DNA of 64,000 nucleotides from Flavobacterium sp. NRK1 (GTDB lineage Bacteria; Bacteroidota; Bacteroidia; Flavobacteriales; Flavobacteriaceae): assembly GCF_024054175.1 (NCBI RefSeq), contig NZ_JAMXLA010000001.1:3254096-3318095 (forward strand). The letters are read 5' to 3'. The notes beneath the pieces were generated by a model. It had not been told where the DNA came from, did no database searches, and saw only the letters and a list, made by a program, of their open reading frames with translations. Below are positions 9,320 to 19,281 of this stretch, one piece after another (the stretch's first letter is position 1; every line of letters begins with the position of its first letter). The translations under genes and the position numbers were made by a program.

Positions 9320-10998
9320 TGGAGAAAATGGCTGACAAAAATGCAAATCTGAAACAGTTAGTTATAACCGTAATAATATTACTTGCTTTTAACTTTGCCG
9401 GTAACTATTTTTTTAGGCGTTATGATCTTACAAATGACAAACGCTACACGCTTTCTGAAACTACAATAAATACATTACAAAATCTTAAAGATCCTATATA
9501 CATTGATGTTTTTCTTGGCGGAAACGATTTGCCACCAGAATTTAAGCGTTTAAAAGATGAGACGCGTCAAATTCTAGAAGAATACAAATCCCGCAGTCAA
9601 AACATAATTTACAATTTTATAGATCCGTTGGAAGATGAAGAAAATGCAGAAAAATATATACAGGAACTATATGCAATGGGATTCAATCCCACAAATATTA
9701 ATTCTGTTAAACAGGGAAAAAAATCTCTTGTACAGATTTTCCCATGGGCATTAGCCAATGTTGGTCAAAAGTCAGTACGTGTACCTTTGCTGGTTAATAA
9801 TTTTGGTGTTTCAGCAGATGAAAACATTAACAAATCTGTTCAGCTGCTTGAATATGCATTTACTGATGCAATAACAAAACTAACTGTAGATAAAAAGAAA
9901 AACATAGCAATTCTAAAAGGGAATAATGAAATAGCAGATAAATATTCCGCTGATTTTTTATTAAGCCTTAAAGAATATTATAACATACTAGATTTTAATC
10001 TCGATTCACTTCAAAATGACAGGCAAAAAACATTAGAAAATCTAAAAAGATGTGATTTAGCCATTATTGCTAAACCCACACAGCCTTTTGATGAGAAAGA
10101 AAAATATGTTTTCGATCAATATATAATGAATGGTGGTAAATGCTTATGGCTGATTGATAAGGTTGCAATAGATCTTGATAGTTTAAGAAACGAAACCAGA
10201 TCAACATTGGCATATCCTCAAGATTTGAACTTAGACGATATGTTTTTCAAATATGGGGTAAGGATTAATTATAAATTAATTCAGGATTTACTTTCTACAC
10301 CGGTTAGTGTACAGTCACCAAATGGCGAAACTGCTATAGACTGGTTATATTCGCCAATAGTTAAATCGGAAGAAAATCATATAATAAACAAGAATATTAA
10401 TCTTGTTAAATTAGAATTTGCCAATCAGATTGATACTTTAAAAAACAAAATTAAAAAAACAGTATTACTCAAAAGTTCACCACAATCAAAAGTAGTAGGT
10501 ACTCCAGTAGAAATAGGATTGTTTCAGTTTATGGATAAATTAAATGAAAGTGAATTTAATAATACTACAGGTAACCAGATTATTGGGGTTTTACTTGAAG
10601 GTAAGTTTACTTCTGCATATAAAAACAGGGTTAAGCCTTTTACACTCAAGAACAATATTGATGATGGAAAAAGTGGAAAAATGATAATTATTGCTGATGG
10701 GGACATAATTAATTATACCTATGTAAATAAAAAGCCTTTATCAGGAGGTATAGATCAATGGACACAGCAAGCTTACAGCAACAAAGAATTTTTACTCAAT
10801 TGCGTCAATTACCTTCTTGATGAAAATGGACTTATTAACATAAGAGGTAAAAATGTAGAGTTACAATTCCTTGATAAGAAAAAAGTTGCAGATAATTATA
10901 CAATTGCTCAATTTATAACTGTCGGATTACCAATACTGATTTTAGCACTGTTTGGGCTATTATTTACTTATATTAGAAAAAGACAATATTCAAAGTAG
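9319..10998 (+). CDS. gldG: Gliding motility ABC transporter-associated protein GldG
   Basis: A 559-residue protein with an N-terminal transmembrane helix (about residues 10-30), a large extracytoplasmic part with RRYDLTNDKRYTLSETT near the amino end, and a C-terminal transmembrane helix (about 530-550) followed by a basic tail. This is the GldG architecture of the ABC-type-uncharacterised-transport family. An alternative in-frame ATG lies three codons downstream (9328). It is translationally coupled to gldF and followed by dnaN after 95 bp. Confidence 0.93.
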   Translation: MEKMADKNANLKQLVITVIILLAFNFAGNYFFRRYDLTNDKRYTLSETTINTLQNLKDPIYIDVFLGGNDLPPEFKRLKDETRQILEEYKSRSQNIIYNFIDPLEDEENAEKYIQELYAMGFNPTNINSVKQGKKSLVQIFPWALANVGQKSVRVPLLVNNFGVSADENINKSVQLLEYAFTDAITKLTVDKKKNIAILKGNNEIADKYSADFLLSLKEYYNILDFNLDSLQNDRQKTLENLKRCDLAIIAKPTQPFDEKEKYVFDQYIMNGGKCLWLIDKVAIDLDSLRNETRSTLAYPQDLNLDDMFFKYGVRINYKLIQDLLSTPVSVQSPNGETAIDWLYSPIVKSEENHIINKNINLVKLEFANQIDTLKNKIKKTVLLKSSPQSKVVGTPVEIGLFQFMDKLNESEFNNTTGNQIIGVLLEGKFTSAYKNRVKPFTLKNNIDDGKSGKMIIIADGDIINYTYVNKKPLSGGIDQWTQQAYSNKEFLLNCVNYLLDENGLINIRGKNVELQFLDKKKVADNYTIAQFITVGLPILILALFGLLFTYIRKRQYSK

Positions 10999-11013
10999 TG
11001 TTAATAAAAAATG

Positions 11014-11045
11014 TTGCACTATTTGATTTGATTACGATATATTTG
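11014..11045 (+). promoter_or_regulatory. Candidate dnaN promoter
   Basis: TTG at 11014-11016 and TATATTTG at 11038-11045 are separated by 21 bp and match the Bacteroidota -33 and -7 elements (TTG and TAnnTTTG). The box lies 49 bp upstream of the dnaN start. Confidence 0.55.
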
Positions 11046-11093
11046 TGAAACGTAAAATCTTGTGATTTTACCATTAAATAAACAAAAAAGAAG

Positions 11094-12212
11094 ATGAAAT
11101 TTATAGTATCCAGTTCCTATTTGCTAAAACAATTACAGGTTTTAGGAAGTGTTATTAATAGTAGTAACACCCTACCTATTCTTGATAATTTCCTTTTCGA
11201 ATTAGACAATACTGAATTAAAAGTATCTGCATCAGATCTAGAAACAACTATGTCTGCTACACTTGAAATTGATTCTGAAAGTAAAGGAAGTATTGCTGTG
11301 CCTGCAAAACTATTACTGGAAACCTTAAAAACTTTTCCTGAACAGCCTTTAACTTTTACAGTAGAAGATAATAACACTATAGAAATAAGTTCTAATTCAG
11401 GAAAATATGCGCTTGCTTATGCTTCAGGTGAAGAATTTCCGAAAGCGGTAACGCTGGAAGACCCTTCTTCTACCCTCGTGCCTGCTGAAGTATTAGCTAC
11501 TGCTGTAAGCAAAACAATTTTTGCAGCTGGTAATGATGATCTTAGGCCTGTTATGTCTGGCGTATTCTTTCAGTTTTCACCGGAAGGATTGATTTTTGTA
11601 GCTACAGATGCTCATAAACTAGTAAAATACTCAAGAACAGATGTTAAAGCTTCACAGGTTGCCGATTTTATAATGCCTAAAAAGCCTTTAACAATACTTA
11701 AGGGAATACTGGGATCTTCGGATGCAGAGGTTAAAATAGAGTACAACGATTCGAACGCTACTTTTTCTTTTGATAATTATATACTTACATGCCGATTAAT
11801 AGATGGAAAATATCCTAACTATGAAGCTGTTATACCTAAAGAAAATCCAAATAAATTACTTATTGACAGAACGCAGATATTAGCGTCTGTACGCCGTGTT
11901 GCAATATTTTCAAATAAAACAACACATCAGATACGTCTTAAAATTGCAGGAACAGAATTAAACATTTCTGCGGAAGATATTGATTACTCAAACAAAGCTG
12001 AAGAGCGTTTAACCTGTGATTATCAGGGAGACGACATGCAGATAGGGTTTAATTCACGTTTCTTAACAGAAATGCTCACCAACCTTCAGAGCGATGAAAT
12101 AATGCTTGAAATGTCTTTGCCTAACCGTGCAGGTATACTCACTCCAGTAGATGGCCTTGATGAAGGAGAAACTGTTACCATGCTGGTAATGCCTGTAATG
12201 CTTAATAACTAG
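11094..12212 (+). CDS. dnaN: DNA polymerase III beta subunit (sliding clamp)
   Basis: A 372-residue replication processivity clamp. The three clamp domains are recognisable, with MKFIVSSSYLLKQLQVLG at the start, DLETTMSATLEI in domain 1, FVATDAHKLVKY in domain 2 and the C-terminal MLVMPVMLN that ends the hydrophobic partner-binding cleft. Length is normal. It sits behind gldFG rather than next to dnaA or an origin, as is common in Bacteroidota. It is followed by a strong terminator. Confidence 0.97.
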   Translation: MKFIVSSSYLLKQLQVLGSVINSSNTLPILDNFLFELDNTELKVSASDLETTMSATLEIDSESKGSIAVPAKLLLETLKTFPEQPLTFTVEDNNTIEISSNSGKYALAYASGEEFPKAVTLEDPSSTLVPAEVLATAVSKTIFAAGNDDLRPVMSGVFFQFSPEGLIFVATDAHKLVKYSRTDVKASQVADFIMPKKPLTILKGILGSSDAEVKIEYNDSNATFSFDNYILTCRLIDGKYPNYEAVIPKENPNKLLIDRTQILASVRRVAIFSNKTTHQIRLKIAGTELNISAEDIDYSNKAEERLTCDYQGDDMQIGFNSRFLTEMLTNLQSDEIMLEMSLPNRAGILTPVDGLDEGETVTMLVMPVMLNN

Positions 12213-12256
12213 TAAAAGAGTTATTTTTTAAAAAGCTATTTAACCATCCTTTTTAT

Positions 12257-12292
12257 AAAAAACCCGTATCGCTTTAAGCTTTACGGGTTTTT
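12257..12292. terminator. Bidirectional terminator between dnaN and otsAB
   Basis: AAAAACCCGTA and TACGGGTTTTT form a long stem around a 13-nt loop, with A and T tracts on the two sides. It serves the convergent dnaN and trehalose genes. Confidence 0.9.
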
Positions 12293-12301
12293 GTTTTTAT
12301 G

Positions 12302-14539
12302 CTAATTGTAAAGTTCACTTCCATATTTTTCTTTTTTAGCAAAACCTTCAAGAATTTTCCTTACATCATTATTATCTTTTATATAATACCTCGCCTGCGT
12401 TTTTTGCGCCCCTACTTTTACAGTATAGGCAGATTGCGGTAATTCTTCAAACATATATTCATCGGTCCAGTCATCACCAATAGCAAAAATAAAGTCATAA
12501 TCTTCAGCGGCTAATAACTTAGCAGTTGCACGTCCTTTATTTACATTGCTGTTTTTAATTTCCAGTACTTTATTACCTTCAAGCACCGCAAGTGAATTAT
12601 TACTTATAAGGCTTGTTAATACAAGTCCCAGCTCTCTTGCACGTATTACTGCGAGTTCACTGTCCGATTTTCGGTAATGCCAGGCAAGTGAATAATTTTT
12701 CTCTTCTAAGAATGAACCTGGAGTCCTGTCAACAAAAGTTTCAATAATCGGCCTGATCTTATCCTTCCAATCACTTTTAATACGTTCAATTGCCTCCCAG
12801 TCTTTACTCTTTTTCCTCAACCATACCCCATGATCAGTAATAAGCGTATAGTTTTTATGGCTAAACCATTTTTCAAGAGTATTTCTGTCACGGCCACTAA
12901 TTATTGCTACTTCATTATTTTCATTAGCAGCAAGCCTGTCTAAAATATCATACAAATCATCGTCGGGCATTGCAGCTTCAGGATTATTTTTAAATCCTAC
13001 CAAAGTACCATCATAGTCCAGTAAAAACAATCTTTTTTTTGAGTTACTGCAACTATCGGTCATATCATTTATAATATTTTCATCCAGTTTTTTTGAAACC
13101 AGCATATCCGGCGTATTTTTACCGGATTCTAAGGCCTTCATAAACTCTTCAGCCCATTTTTCTACATTATATCTGGAAATTCTTTTCTTTAACTCTTTAA
13201 TCCTTACATGCTGTTCTGCATGCGGCATTTCTAAAGCCTGTTTCAAAGTATCTGCTATCTGTTCAAAGTTATTAGGATTAATAAGTAATGCTTCATGCAT
13301 TTCTTTTGCTGCTCCTGCCATTTCGCTAAGCACAAGTACTCCATCATGATTAGCTCTTGAAGCAATATACTCTTTAGCTACAAGGTTCATACCATCTCTT
13401 ATAGGCGTTATAAGTGCAACGTGTGATGATGCATATAAATCCACAAGATCTTCAAAAGGCATAGATCTGTAAAAATACCATATAGGAGTCCAGTTTACGG
13501 TAGCAAATTTTCCGTTTATCCGGCCTACAAGCTCATCTGTTTCGCTTTTTAACTTTTGGTATTGCGGCACATTAGAGCGTGAAGGAACAGCAAGCATAAC
13601 AAGCCGTACCCTTTCCTTATATTCAGGATATTTATTTAAAAAATATTCAAATGCCCTAATTCTGTTAGGTATACCTTTTGTATAATCCATTCTGTCAATA
13701 GACAGAATAAGCTTATTATCAGAAAAATGCTGGCTATGTTCTTCCAGCTTTAACATAAGATCAGACTTTTTGTCTTCGGGGCGGGTTTTATGTTCAAGAG
13801 CTGCTTCATGGAAACGGTCATAATCTATTCCCATTGGAAAGGAGTCTACTTTTACAATACGTCCATTATATAAAACATCATTAAATTTTGTTTCCAAACC
13901 GGTAATTCTTTTTACAGAACTTAAAAAGTGGCGTACATAATCGTAAGTATGAAAACCTATAAGATTAGCGCCCAATATACCGGCCAGTAGTTCTTCACGC
14001 CAGGGAAAAGTCCTGAAAATTTCATAGGAAGGATATGGTATATGCAGAAAAAAGCCAATAGTAAGATTAGGGTTTCTGTCTCTTATCATCTGCGGAACCA
14101 GCATTAACTGATAATCATGTACCCATATAGTATCTCCATCATTGGCGTGCTCTAATACAGCATCGGCAAATTTTTGATTAACCTCTTTATATGAATTCCA
14201 TTGATCAAGTTCAAATTCAGTATATTCCATGAAGTAATGGAACATGGGCCAGAGAGTCCGGTTACTGAAGCCATAGTAAAAATTTTCAACATCATTTTCA
14301 TTCAGGCTCACTGTTATGCACTTTTCTTTTTTAAGAGCCTGATCAACTTCTTCCGTAAGCTTTTCATTCAGCTGTTCTTCTGTAAGGCCGGACCACCCTA
14401 TCCAGATGCCATTTCCTTCAGAATGTACCGATTTCATTCCTGTTGCCAGTCCTCCAATGCTTGTCTCTGCATGTAAATGCTGATTATCAATTTTAAAGCT
14501 GACAGGCAAACGATTAGAAACAATAATTGTTTTATTCAT
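12302..14539 (-). CDS. otsAB: Fused trehalose-6-phosphate synthase / trehalose-phosphatase
   Basis: A 745-residue two-domain enzyme. Residues 1 to about 465 are a GT20 synthase (IGGLATGMKS near 28-37, VHDYQLMLVP at 140-149, SIDRMDYTKGIPNR at 280-293, RDGMNLVAKEY at 381-391) making trehalose-6-phosphate from UDP-glucose and glucose-6-phosphate. From about 500 a HAD phosphatase follows (DYDGT at 508-512, SGRDR, and C-terminal GDDWTDEYMF) that dephosphorylates it to trehalose. Both active sites look intact. The gene is divergent from a GH15 enzyme, suggesting a paired synthesis and turnover unit for this osmoprotectant. Confidence 0.93.
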   Translation of the reverse strand: MNKTIIVSNRLPVSFKIDNQHLHAETSIGGLATGMKSVHSEGNGIWIGWSGLTEEQLNEKLTEEVDQALKKEKCITVSLNENDVENFYYGFSNRTLWPMFHYFMEYTEFELDQWNSYKEVNQKFADAVLEHANDGDTIWVHDYQLMLVPQMIRDRNPNLTIGFFLHIPYPSYEIFRTFPWREELLAGILGANLIGFHTYDYVRHFLSSVKRITGLETKFNDVLYNGRIVKVDSFPMGIDYDRFHEAALEHKTRPEDKKSDLMLKLEEHSQHFSDNKLILSIDRMDYTKGIPNRIRAFEYFLNKYPEYKERVRLVMLAVPSRSNVPQYQKLKSETDELVGRINGKFATVNWTPIWYFYRSMPFEDLVDLYASSHVALITPIRDGMNLVAKEYIASRANHDGVLVLSEMAGAAKEMHEALLINPNNFEQIADTLKQALEMPHAEQHVRIKELKKRISRYNVEKWAEEFMKALESGKNTPDMLVSKKLDENIINDMTDSCSNSKKRLFLLDYDGTLVGFKNNPEAAMPDDDLYDILDRLAANENNEVAIISGRDRNTLEKWFSHKNYTLITDHGVWLRKKSKDWEAIERIKSDWKDKIRPIIETFVDRTPGSFLEEKNYSLAWHYRKSDSELAVIRARELGLVLTSLISNNSLAVLEGNKVLEIKNSNVNKGRATAKLLAAEDYDFIFAIGDDWTDEYMFEELPQSAYTVKVGAQKTQARYYIKDNNDVRKILEGFAKKEKYGSELYN

Positions 14540-14620
14540 ACTAAAGTATTTGTGGTTCAGGTTTAATTTTTATAAATTTAGTGAACAACGAGCCAAAAAG
14601 GCTGGTAAAATTAATACTTT

Positions 14621-16420
14621 ATGAAAAATTTAAATTATGGTATCATAGGTAATTGCCGTAGCGCAGCTCTGATTTCTGCGTCAGGATCTATGGACTGGTG
14701 CTGTCTTCCAAAATTTGATTCATCATCTGTTTTTGCAAAATTGCTTGATGAAAAAATTGGCGGCAGCTTCGAAATAATTACCGACGAAACCTATACTACA
14801 CGCCAACATTATATAAAAAATACTGCCATATTAGTTACCGTTTTCAGCAATGGTACCGATACTTTTGAAGTAAATGATTTTATGCCAAGATACCTTAAAG
14901 AAGATGGCTCTTATAACACGCCTCCTGAAATTATACGGTATATAAAGAAAGTTTCAGGAAATCCTGTCTGTAGTTTTAAATATAACCCAAAACTTGAATA
15001 TGCTGCAGGTGAAACCCACACCTATATAAAAGATGATTATATTGTAAGCCTTACCCAAAGTGAAAAGTTCAACTCAATTTTTCTTCATACTAATTTAGAC
15101 AAAGAAATACTGGCAACAGGAGCGCCAATAGCAATTGAGGAAGACAGCTTTTTTCTTTTAGCCTATAACGAAAAAATTTTCAAACAGACTGTACATAAAA
15201 TTTATCTTGAATTTGAGCGTACAAAAACATATTGGCTAAACTGGACAGATAATACCACATCATATAAAAGGTATAACGAAGAAATTATTCGAAGCGCAAT
15301 AACACTTAAATTGCTTACCTATGATAAAACAGGTGCTGTTCTTGCAGCAGCAACAACATCTTTACCGGAAACTATTGGCGAAGTGCGTAATTGGGACTAT
15401 CGTTTTTGCTGGATACGCGATGCATCAATGGTAGTAAAAGTAATATCTGATATAGGCCATAAAAATCAGGCAAGGGATTATTTAAAGTTCATTATTGATA
15501 TAATGCCTGATAAAGACGAAAAACTCCAGATCATGTATGGCATTAATAAAGAAAAGAATTTAAAAGAAGAAACCCTTGACCATTTAAGTGGCTATATGAA
15601 TTCTAAGCCTGTACGTACAGGTAATGCTGCATTTACGCAGCGCCAAAATGACATTTATGGTATTTTAATGGATGTAATATACCTACAGCTTGTTAACTTT
15701 AGCAATGACATAGAGAATGCGGAAGAACTATGGAATATAACTAAAGGAATAGTTTGGGTAGTGAGCAATCACTGGGAAGAACCCGATAAAGGTATCTGGG
15801 AATTCCGTACTGAAGAAAGACACTTCACTTTTTCTAAAGTTTTATGCTGGACAGCTATAGACAGAGCTATTAAAGTAGCCCGCATACTGGGCAGAAAATC
15901 GAAACTATCCAAATGGGAAATACTTGAAGAAACCATACGAAAAGATATTATGGAAAATGCATGGAATGAAAAGGCTCAGGCATTTACACAGTCATATGGT
16001 TCTGAAGATTTGGATGCATCTGTGCTGCTTATGGAAAACTATGGATTTATAAATGCAAAAGATCCTAAGTATATTTCAACAGTATATGCTATTGAAAGAG
16101 ATTTAAGTAACGAAGGTTTACTATACCGTTATAAGAATAAAGATGATTTCGGGCTGCCATCTTCTTCATTCACAATCTGTACTTTTTGGTTTATAAACAG
16201 TATGTATAAAATAGGCGAAACAAAAAAAGCTGAGAAACTTTTTGAACAACTATTATCTTATAGTAATCATTTAGGTTTGTTTAGTGAAGATATTGATTTT
16301 AAAACTAAAAGGCTTCTTGGAAATTTCCCTCAGGCTTATTCACATCTTGCATTAATTGAAACAGCAATTAATCTTTCTAATATTACACATGAGGAGAAAG
16401 TAATGGATGCTGTGAGGTAA
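14621..16420 (+). CDS. GH15 family glucosidase (glucoamylase or trehalase type)
   Basis: A 599-residue cytosolic glycoside hydrolase of family 15 with no signal peptide. An N-terminal beta-sandwich begins YGIIGNCRSAALISASGSMDW, and the (alpha/alpha)6 catalytic domain has the hallmark VRNWDYRFCWIRDAS near residue 265, then GIWEFRTEERHFTFSKVLCW and a late SFTICTFWF. Bacterial GH15 members include alpha,alpha-trehalases and glucoamylases. The head-to-head position with otsAB favours trehalose breakdown, but this is context only. The long terminator at 16439-16480 follows. Confidence 0.87.
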   Translation: MKNLNYGIIGNCRSAALISASGSMDWCCLPKFDSSSVFAKLLDEKIGGSFEIITDETYTTRQHYIKNTAILVTVFSNGTDTFEVNDFMPRYLKEDGSYNTPPEIIRYIKKVSGNPVCSFKYNPKLEYAAGETHTYIKDDYIVSLTQSEKFNSIFLHTNLDKEILATGAPIAIEEDSFFLLAYNEKIFKQTVHKIYLEFERTKTYWLNWTDNTTSYKRYNEEIIRSAITLKLLTYDKTGAVLAAATTSLPETIGEVRNWDYRFCWIRDASMVVKVISDIGHKNQARDYLKFIIDIMPDKDEKLQIMYGINKEKNLKEETLDHLSGYMNSKPVRTGNAAFTQRQNDIYGILMDVIYLQLVNFSNDIENAEELWNITKGIVWVVSNHWEEPDKGIWEFRTEERHFTFSKVLCWTAIDRAIKVARILGRKSKLSKWEILEETIRKDIMENAWNEKAQAFTQSYGSEDLDASVLLMENYGFINAKDPKYISTVYAIERDLSNEGLLYRYKNKDDFGLPSSSFTICTFWFINSMYKIGETKKAEKLFEQLLSYSNHLGLFSEDIDFKTKRLLGNFPQAYSHLALIETAINLSNITHEEKVMDAVR

Positions 16421-16438
16421 TTAACAAAAATAAAATAA

Positions 16439-16480
16439 AGAGGCTGGCTAAAAGTTATACGACTTATTTAGCCAGCCTCT
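16439..16480. terminator. Bidirectional terminator between GH15 and alpha/beta hydrolase genes
   Basis: A 14-bp perfect inverted repeat, AGAGGCTGGCTAAA and its complement, around a 14-nt loop, followed by TTTT on the plus strand. Confidence 0.9.
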
Positions 16481-16500
16481 TTTACTTATTGTTTATCATA

Positions 16501-17349
16501 CTACGAATTTATAAAATCAATTATATCTTCGTTAAACTTAGTTTTATGGGTATAAAATAATCCGTGCGGTGCATCATCATAAACTACATATTTGGCATGC
16601 GGAACGATTTTAACCGTTTCTTCAGCAGATGCATCAATTGGAACTGTTTCATCTGCTTTTCCATGCAATACTAACAAAGGAACACGGATAGCAGCCAAAT
16701 CTGACCTGAAATCAGTAGTTGACCATGCCTGCATTGATTTGATAGTAGCATATCCAGCCGAATTTAAAGCCAGTGCAGCGTTTCTTTGAAGATATTCATC
16801 ACTAACAGGGTGATTAAATAAATGAACCCCATAAAAAGTCTTTGCAAATCCTTCCAGAAATTTAGGCCTGTCATCTTCCAGCTGGTCTTTTATATCAGTA
16901 AACATTTCCTGAGGGAGGCCACTAGGGTTATTATCTGTTTTTAGCAAGTAGGGAGTAACAGAACTTATTAAAGCTGCTTTTGTTACCCTTCCATCTGAAT
17001 TATATTTAGATAAGTAGCGGGCTACTTCTCCCCCACCCATAGAAAATCCAACAAGAGTAACGTTAGTAAGGTCCAGTTCTTCCATTATAAGCCGAAGATC
17101 TGTTGCTAAAGTGTCATAATCATATCCTTCCCAAGGCCTTGAAGATTTTCCAAATCCCCTTCTGTCATATGTTATTACCCTTATATTATGTTTTGGAAGT
17201 TCATTAAGTTGATATTCCCACATTTCGTGGCTAAGGGGCCATCCATGAATTAACACTACAGGCTTCCCTCTTCCTATATCCTGATAAAATAATTTTACTT
17301 CTTCATAGCTTCCTGATAAGCTTACAGAGTTGGTTGTAATAAAAGGCAT
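16501..17349 (-). CDS. Alpha/beta hydrolase, non-haem haloperoxidase-like
   Basis: A 282-residue alpha/beta hydrolase fold protein. The oxyanion region is VLIHGWPLSHEMW, the nucleophile elbow GFSMGGGE carries the Ser, the acid is in LHGKADETVP and the His in DDAPHGLF, so the triad is complete. The sequence resembles cofactor-free chloroperoxidases and arylesterases. Substrate is unknown. No leader is present, so it is cytosolic. It is transcribed alone. Confidence 0.88.
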   Translation of the reverse strand: MPFITTNSVSLSGSYEEVKLFYQDIGRGKPVVLIHGWPLSHEMWEYQLNELPKHNIRVITYDRRGFGKSSRPWEGYDYDTLATDLRLIMEELDLTNVTLVGFSMGGGEVARYLSKYNSDGRVTKAALISSVTPYLLKTDNNPSGLPQEMFTDIKDQLEDDRPKFLEGFAKTFYGVHLFNHPVSDEYLQRNAALALNSAGYATIKSMQAWSTTDFRSDLAAIRVPLLVLHGKADETVPIDASAEETVKIVPHAKYVVYDDAPHGLFYTHKTKFNEDIIDFINS

Positions 17350-17451
17350 AATATTGTTTTTTAGTAATTAATATTATAAAATTACTAACTGTAAAAACAG
17401 TATCAGGCTAATTAAGAAATCATTAGGTGTTAATTAAAAACTAATTGGCAA

Positions 17452-19224
17452 TTATATTACTCCCATTTTTTCCATTAAAAAAGTAGCGCTTTTATTTTTA
17501 CAAATACCATCGCGAAGACAATAATCAAAATAAAGCTCATTATTTTCAATCTGAGCTTCAAAACAACGATTTATAAGTTTTTGCGGATATTCATCGGTAA
17601 GATTGCACACTTCAATATCATGAGTTGCAATTGCCCCTACAGCGTTAAGAACAATCATTCTTTTAATAACCTTAATTGTCCCGGTTCTTTTGTCTTCAGA
17701 GTTCGTACCTCTCAGTATCTCATCGAGCAATACAAATGCCTTATTCTTTTTCAATTCATCCATAATAAAACGCAGTCTTTTTACTTCAGCAAAAAAATAC
17801 GATTCACTATCGGATAGTGAATCAGAAAGCCTCATGGATACTAAAACCGGCAATGGATTAATATTAGCTTCTTCTGCACAAACAGGTGCTCCTGCTCCTG
17901 CAAGTATCATGTTAATGCCTAAGCTTCTTAAAAATGTGCTTTTGCCTGACATATTTGATCCTGTGAGAATCATGAAATCAGGGTCAAAATTAATATTATT
18001 ACCTATTCTGCCTTCTTTATTTAAAAGAGGATGAGCAAGATTTTTAAATTCAATTTTATTCTCATCATTTAGTAAAGGAAAAGTAAAATCAGGATTGTTA
18101 TAGTGAAGATTGGCAAAACTGTTAAGGGCTTCAATTTCAGCTATTATATCCAGCCACAAGATAATAGCCGCCGAATGTTCTTTTTTCCATTTTAAAAGGC
18201 TTTTAAGTGCGTGAAAATGATAAAGCATAAGACCATTCAGCAATGCTGCTCCAAAAGCATTATTAATACTATCCAGCTTTGAAAATAACGAAGCCAGCTT
18301 TTTGATCTGACTGCCGGCTGTCTTACCTTCGTAAACTAATTTGTCCTGTAACGATTTTAATTTTTCATATTCAAATTTTTCGTTTTCAATTTGATCTATA
18401 ATTAATCCATAATTGTGAATGATGTTATGAATATCTGTAGTGTGTTGTGTCTCCTGTTTTATCATCTTAAGGTAACTCAAAATGAAAACCAGGTTAAAAC
18501 CAAAAATCCAGCCTGATAAAGTTGAAAATAATGAATTGTTAGTGATAAAATAAATAGCTAAACTAATTATAAATAAAGCAGGTGTAGTTAAAGCTATAAT
18601 TACAGATAACGGAGCTATTTTACCTAAGGGAATGTTTATCCAGTTTAAAAGTCTTTCATGTATTTCTTCACTATCCCTATAGGCTTTACCTAATGCCATT
18701 ATTTCCTGCCTGAATTCAGGTTTGCCTGATAATTCCTTAACAGCATGCTGATTAAGTAAAATTTCTTCTTCAGGAAGTAGTTTTTTTAAAAGAGCAGCGA
18801 GCTTTTGTTTTCCTTTAAATGTCTGGGTACGGTTAATGTTATGAAATAAAGATTTGTTTCCGAAAATATCCAGATCGTATGAATACGGATGGGTATGATC
18901 TGTAAATTCATTTCCTTCTTCAAATGGAATTTTATTATGCAAAAGATAGTCAATTTCATCCTCATTAATTTTAACAATTGCTTCAGCCCTTAATCGTTTA
19001 TTACGAACAAGTACATGACGGTTCATTAAAAGTATGAATTCAACAATACAAAATAGTAACAAACAGACTATGACTGTTGTATGTTTTGAATTCAGTATAA
19101 AATATAAAAGAACAATTGTAGCAATCGCTATTATAAGTCTGGACAGGCTTATAAAGTTATAACGCCTGTTTAGCTTTTTTAATTCGCTGATATAAATTTC
19201 TTTCTGCTTTTTGTAGAATTCCAT
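17452..19224 (-). CDS. Membrane-anchored MutS-like ATPase
   Basis: A 590-residue protein with two hydrophobic segments near the amino end (about 28-45 and 48-67) and another pair at about 205-250, followed by a helical lever and a MutS-type ATPase: Walker A TGSNMSGKST at 421-430, Walker B FVLLDEILRGTNS with the acidic pair at 501-502, and the late ATHDIEV. The MutS mismatch-reading domain is absent. Bacteroidota commonly carry such proteins; their role is unknown and classical mismatch repair is unlikely. It lies upstream (5') of the universal-stress-protein gene's terminator and forms its own unit. Confidence 0.85.
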   Translation of the reverse strand: MEFYKKQKEIYISELKKLNRRYNFISLSRLIIAIATIVLLYFILNSKHTTVIVCLLLFCIVEFILLMNRHVLVRNKRLRAEAIVKINEDEIDYLLHNKIPFEEGNEFTDHTHPYSYDLDIFGNKSLFHNINRTQTFKGKQKLAALLKKLLPEEEILLNQHAVKELSGKPEFRQEIMALGKAYRDSEEIHERLLNWINIPLGKIAPLSVIIALTTPALFIISLAIYFITNNSLFSTLSGWIFGFNLVFILSYLKMIKQETQHTTDIHNIIHNYGLIIDQIENEKFEYEKLKSLQDKLVYEGKTAGSQIKKLASLFSKLDSINNAFGAALLNGLMLYHFHALKSLLKWKKEHSAAIILWLDIIAEIEALNSFANLHYNNPDFTFPLLNDENKIEFKNLAHPLLNKEGRIGNNINFDPDFMILTGSNMSGKSTFLRSLGINMILAGAGAPVCAEEANINPLPVLVSMRLSDSLSDSESYFFAEVKRLRFIMDELKKNKAFVLLDEILRGTNSEDKRTGTIKVIKRMIVLNAVGAIATHDIEVCNLTDEYPQKLINRCFEAQIENNELYFDYCLRDGICKNKSATFLMEKMGVI

Positions 19225-19253
19225 AAAGTTATGTTGAATAACAAATATAGAAT

Positions 19254-19276
19254 AAAAAAATCCTGCCGAAGCAGGA
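19254..19276 (-). terminator. Terminator of the universal stress protein gene
   Basis: Stem TCCTGC/GCAGGA with CGAA loop; on the minus strand it is followed by a run of seven T. It lies 6 bp past the stop of the 19282-20118 gene. Confidence 0.85.
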
Positions 19277-19281
19277 TATCT

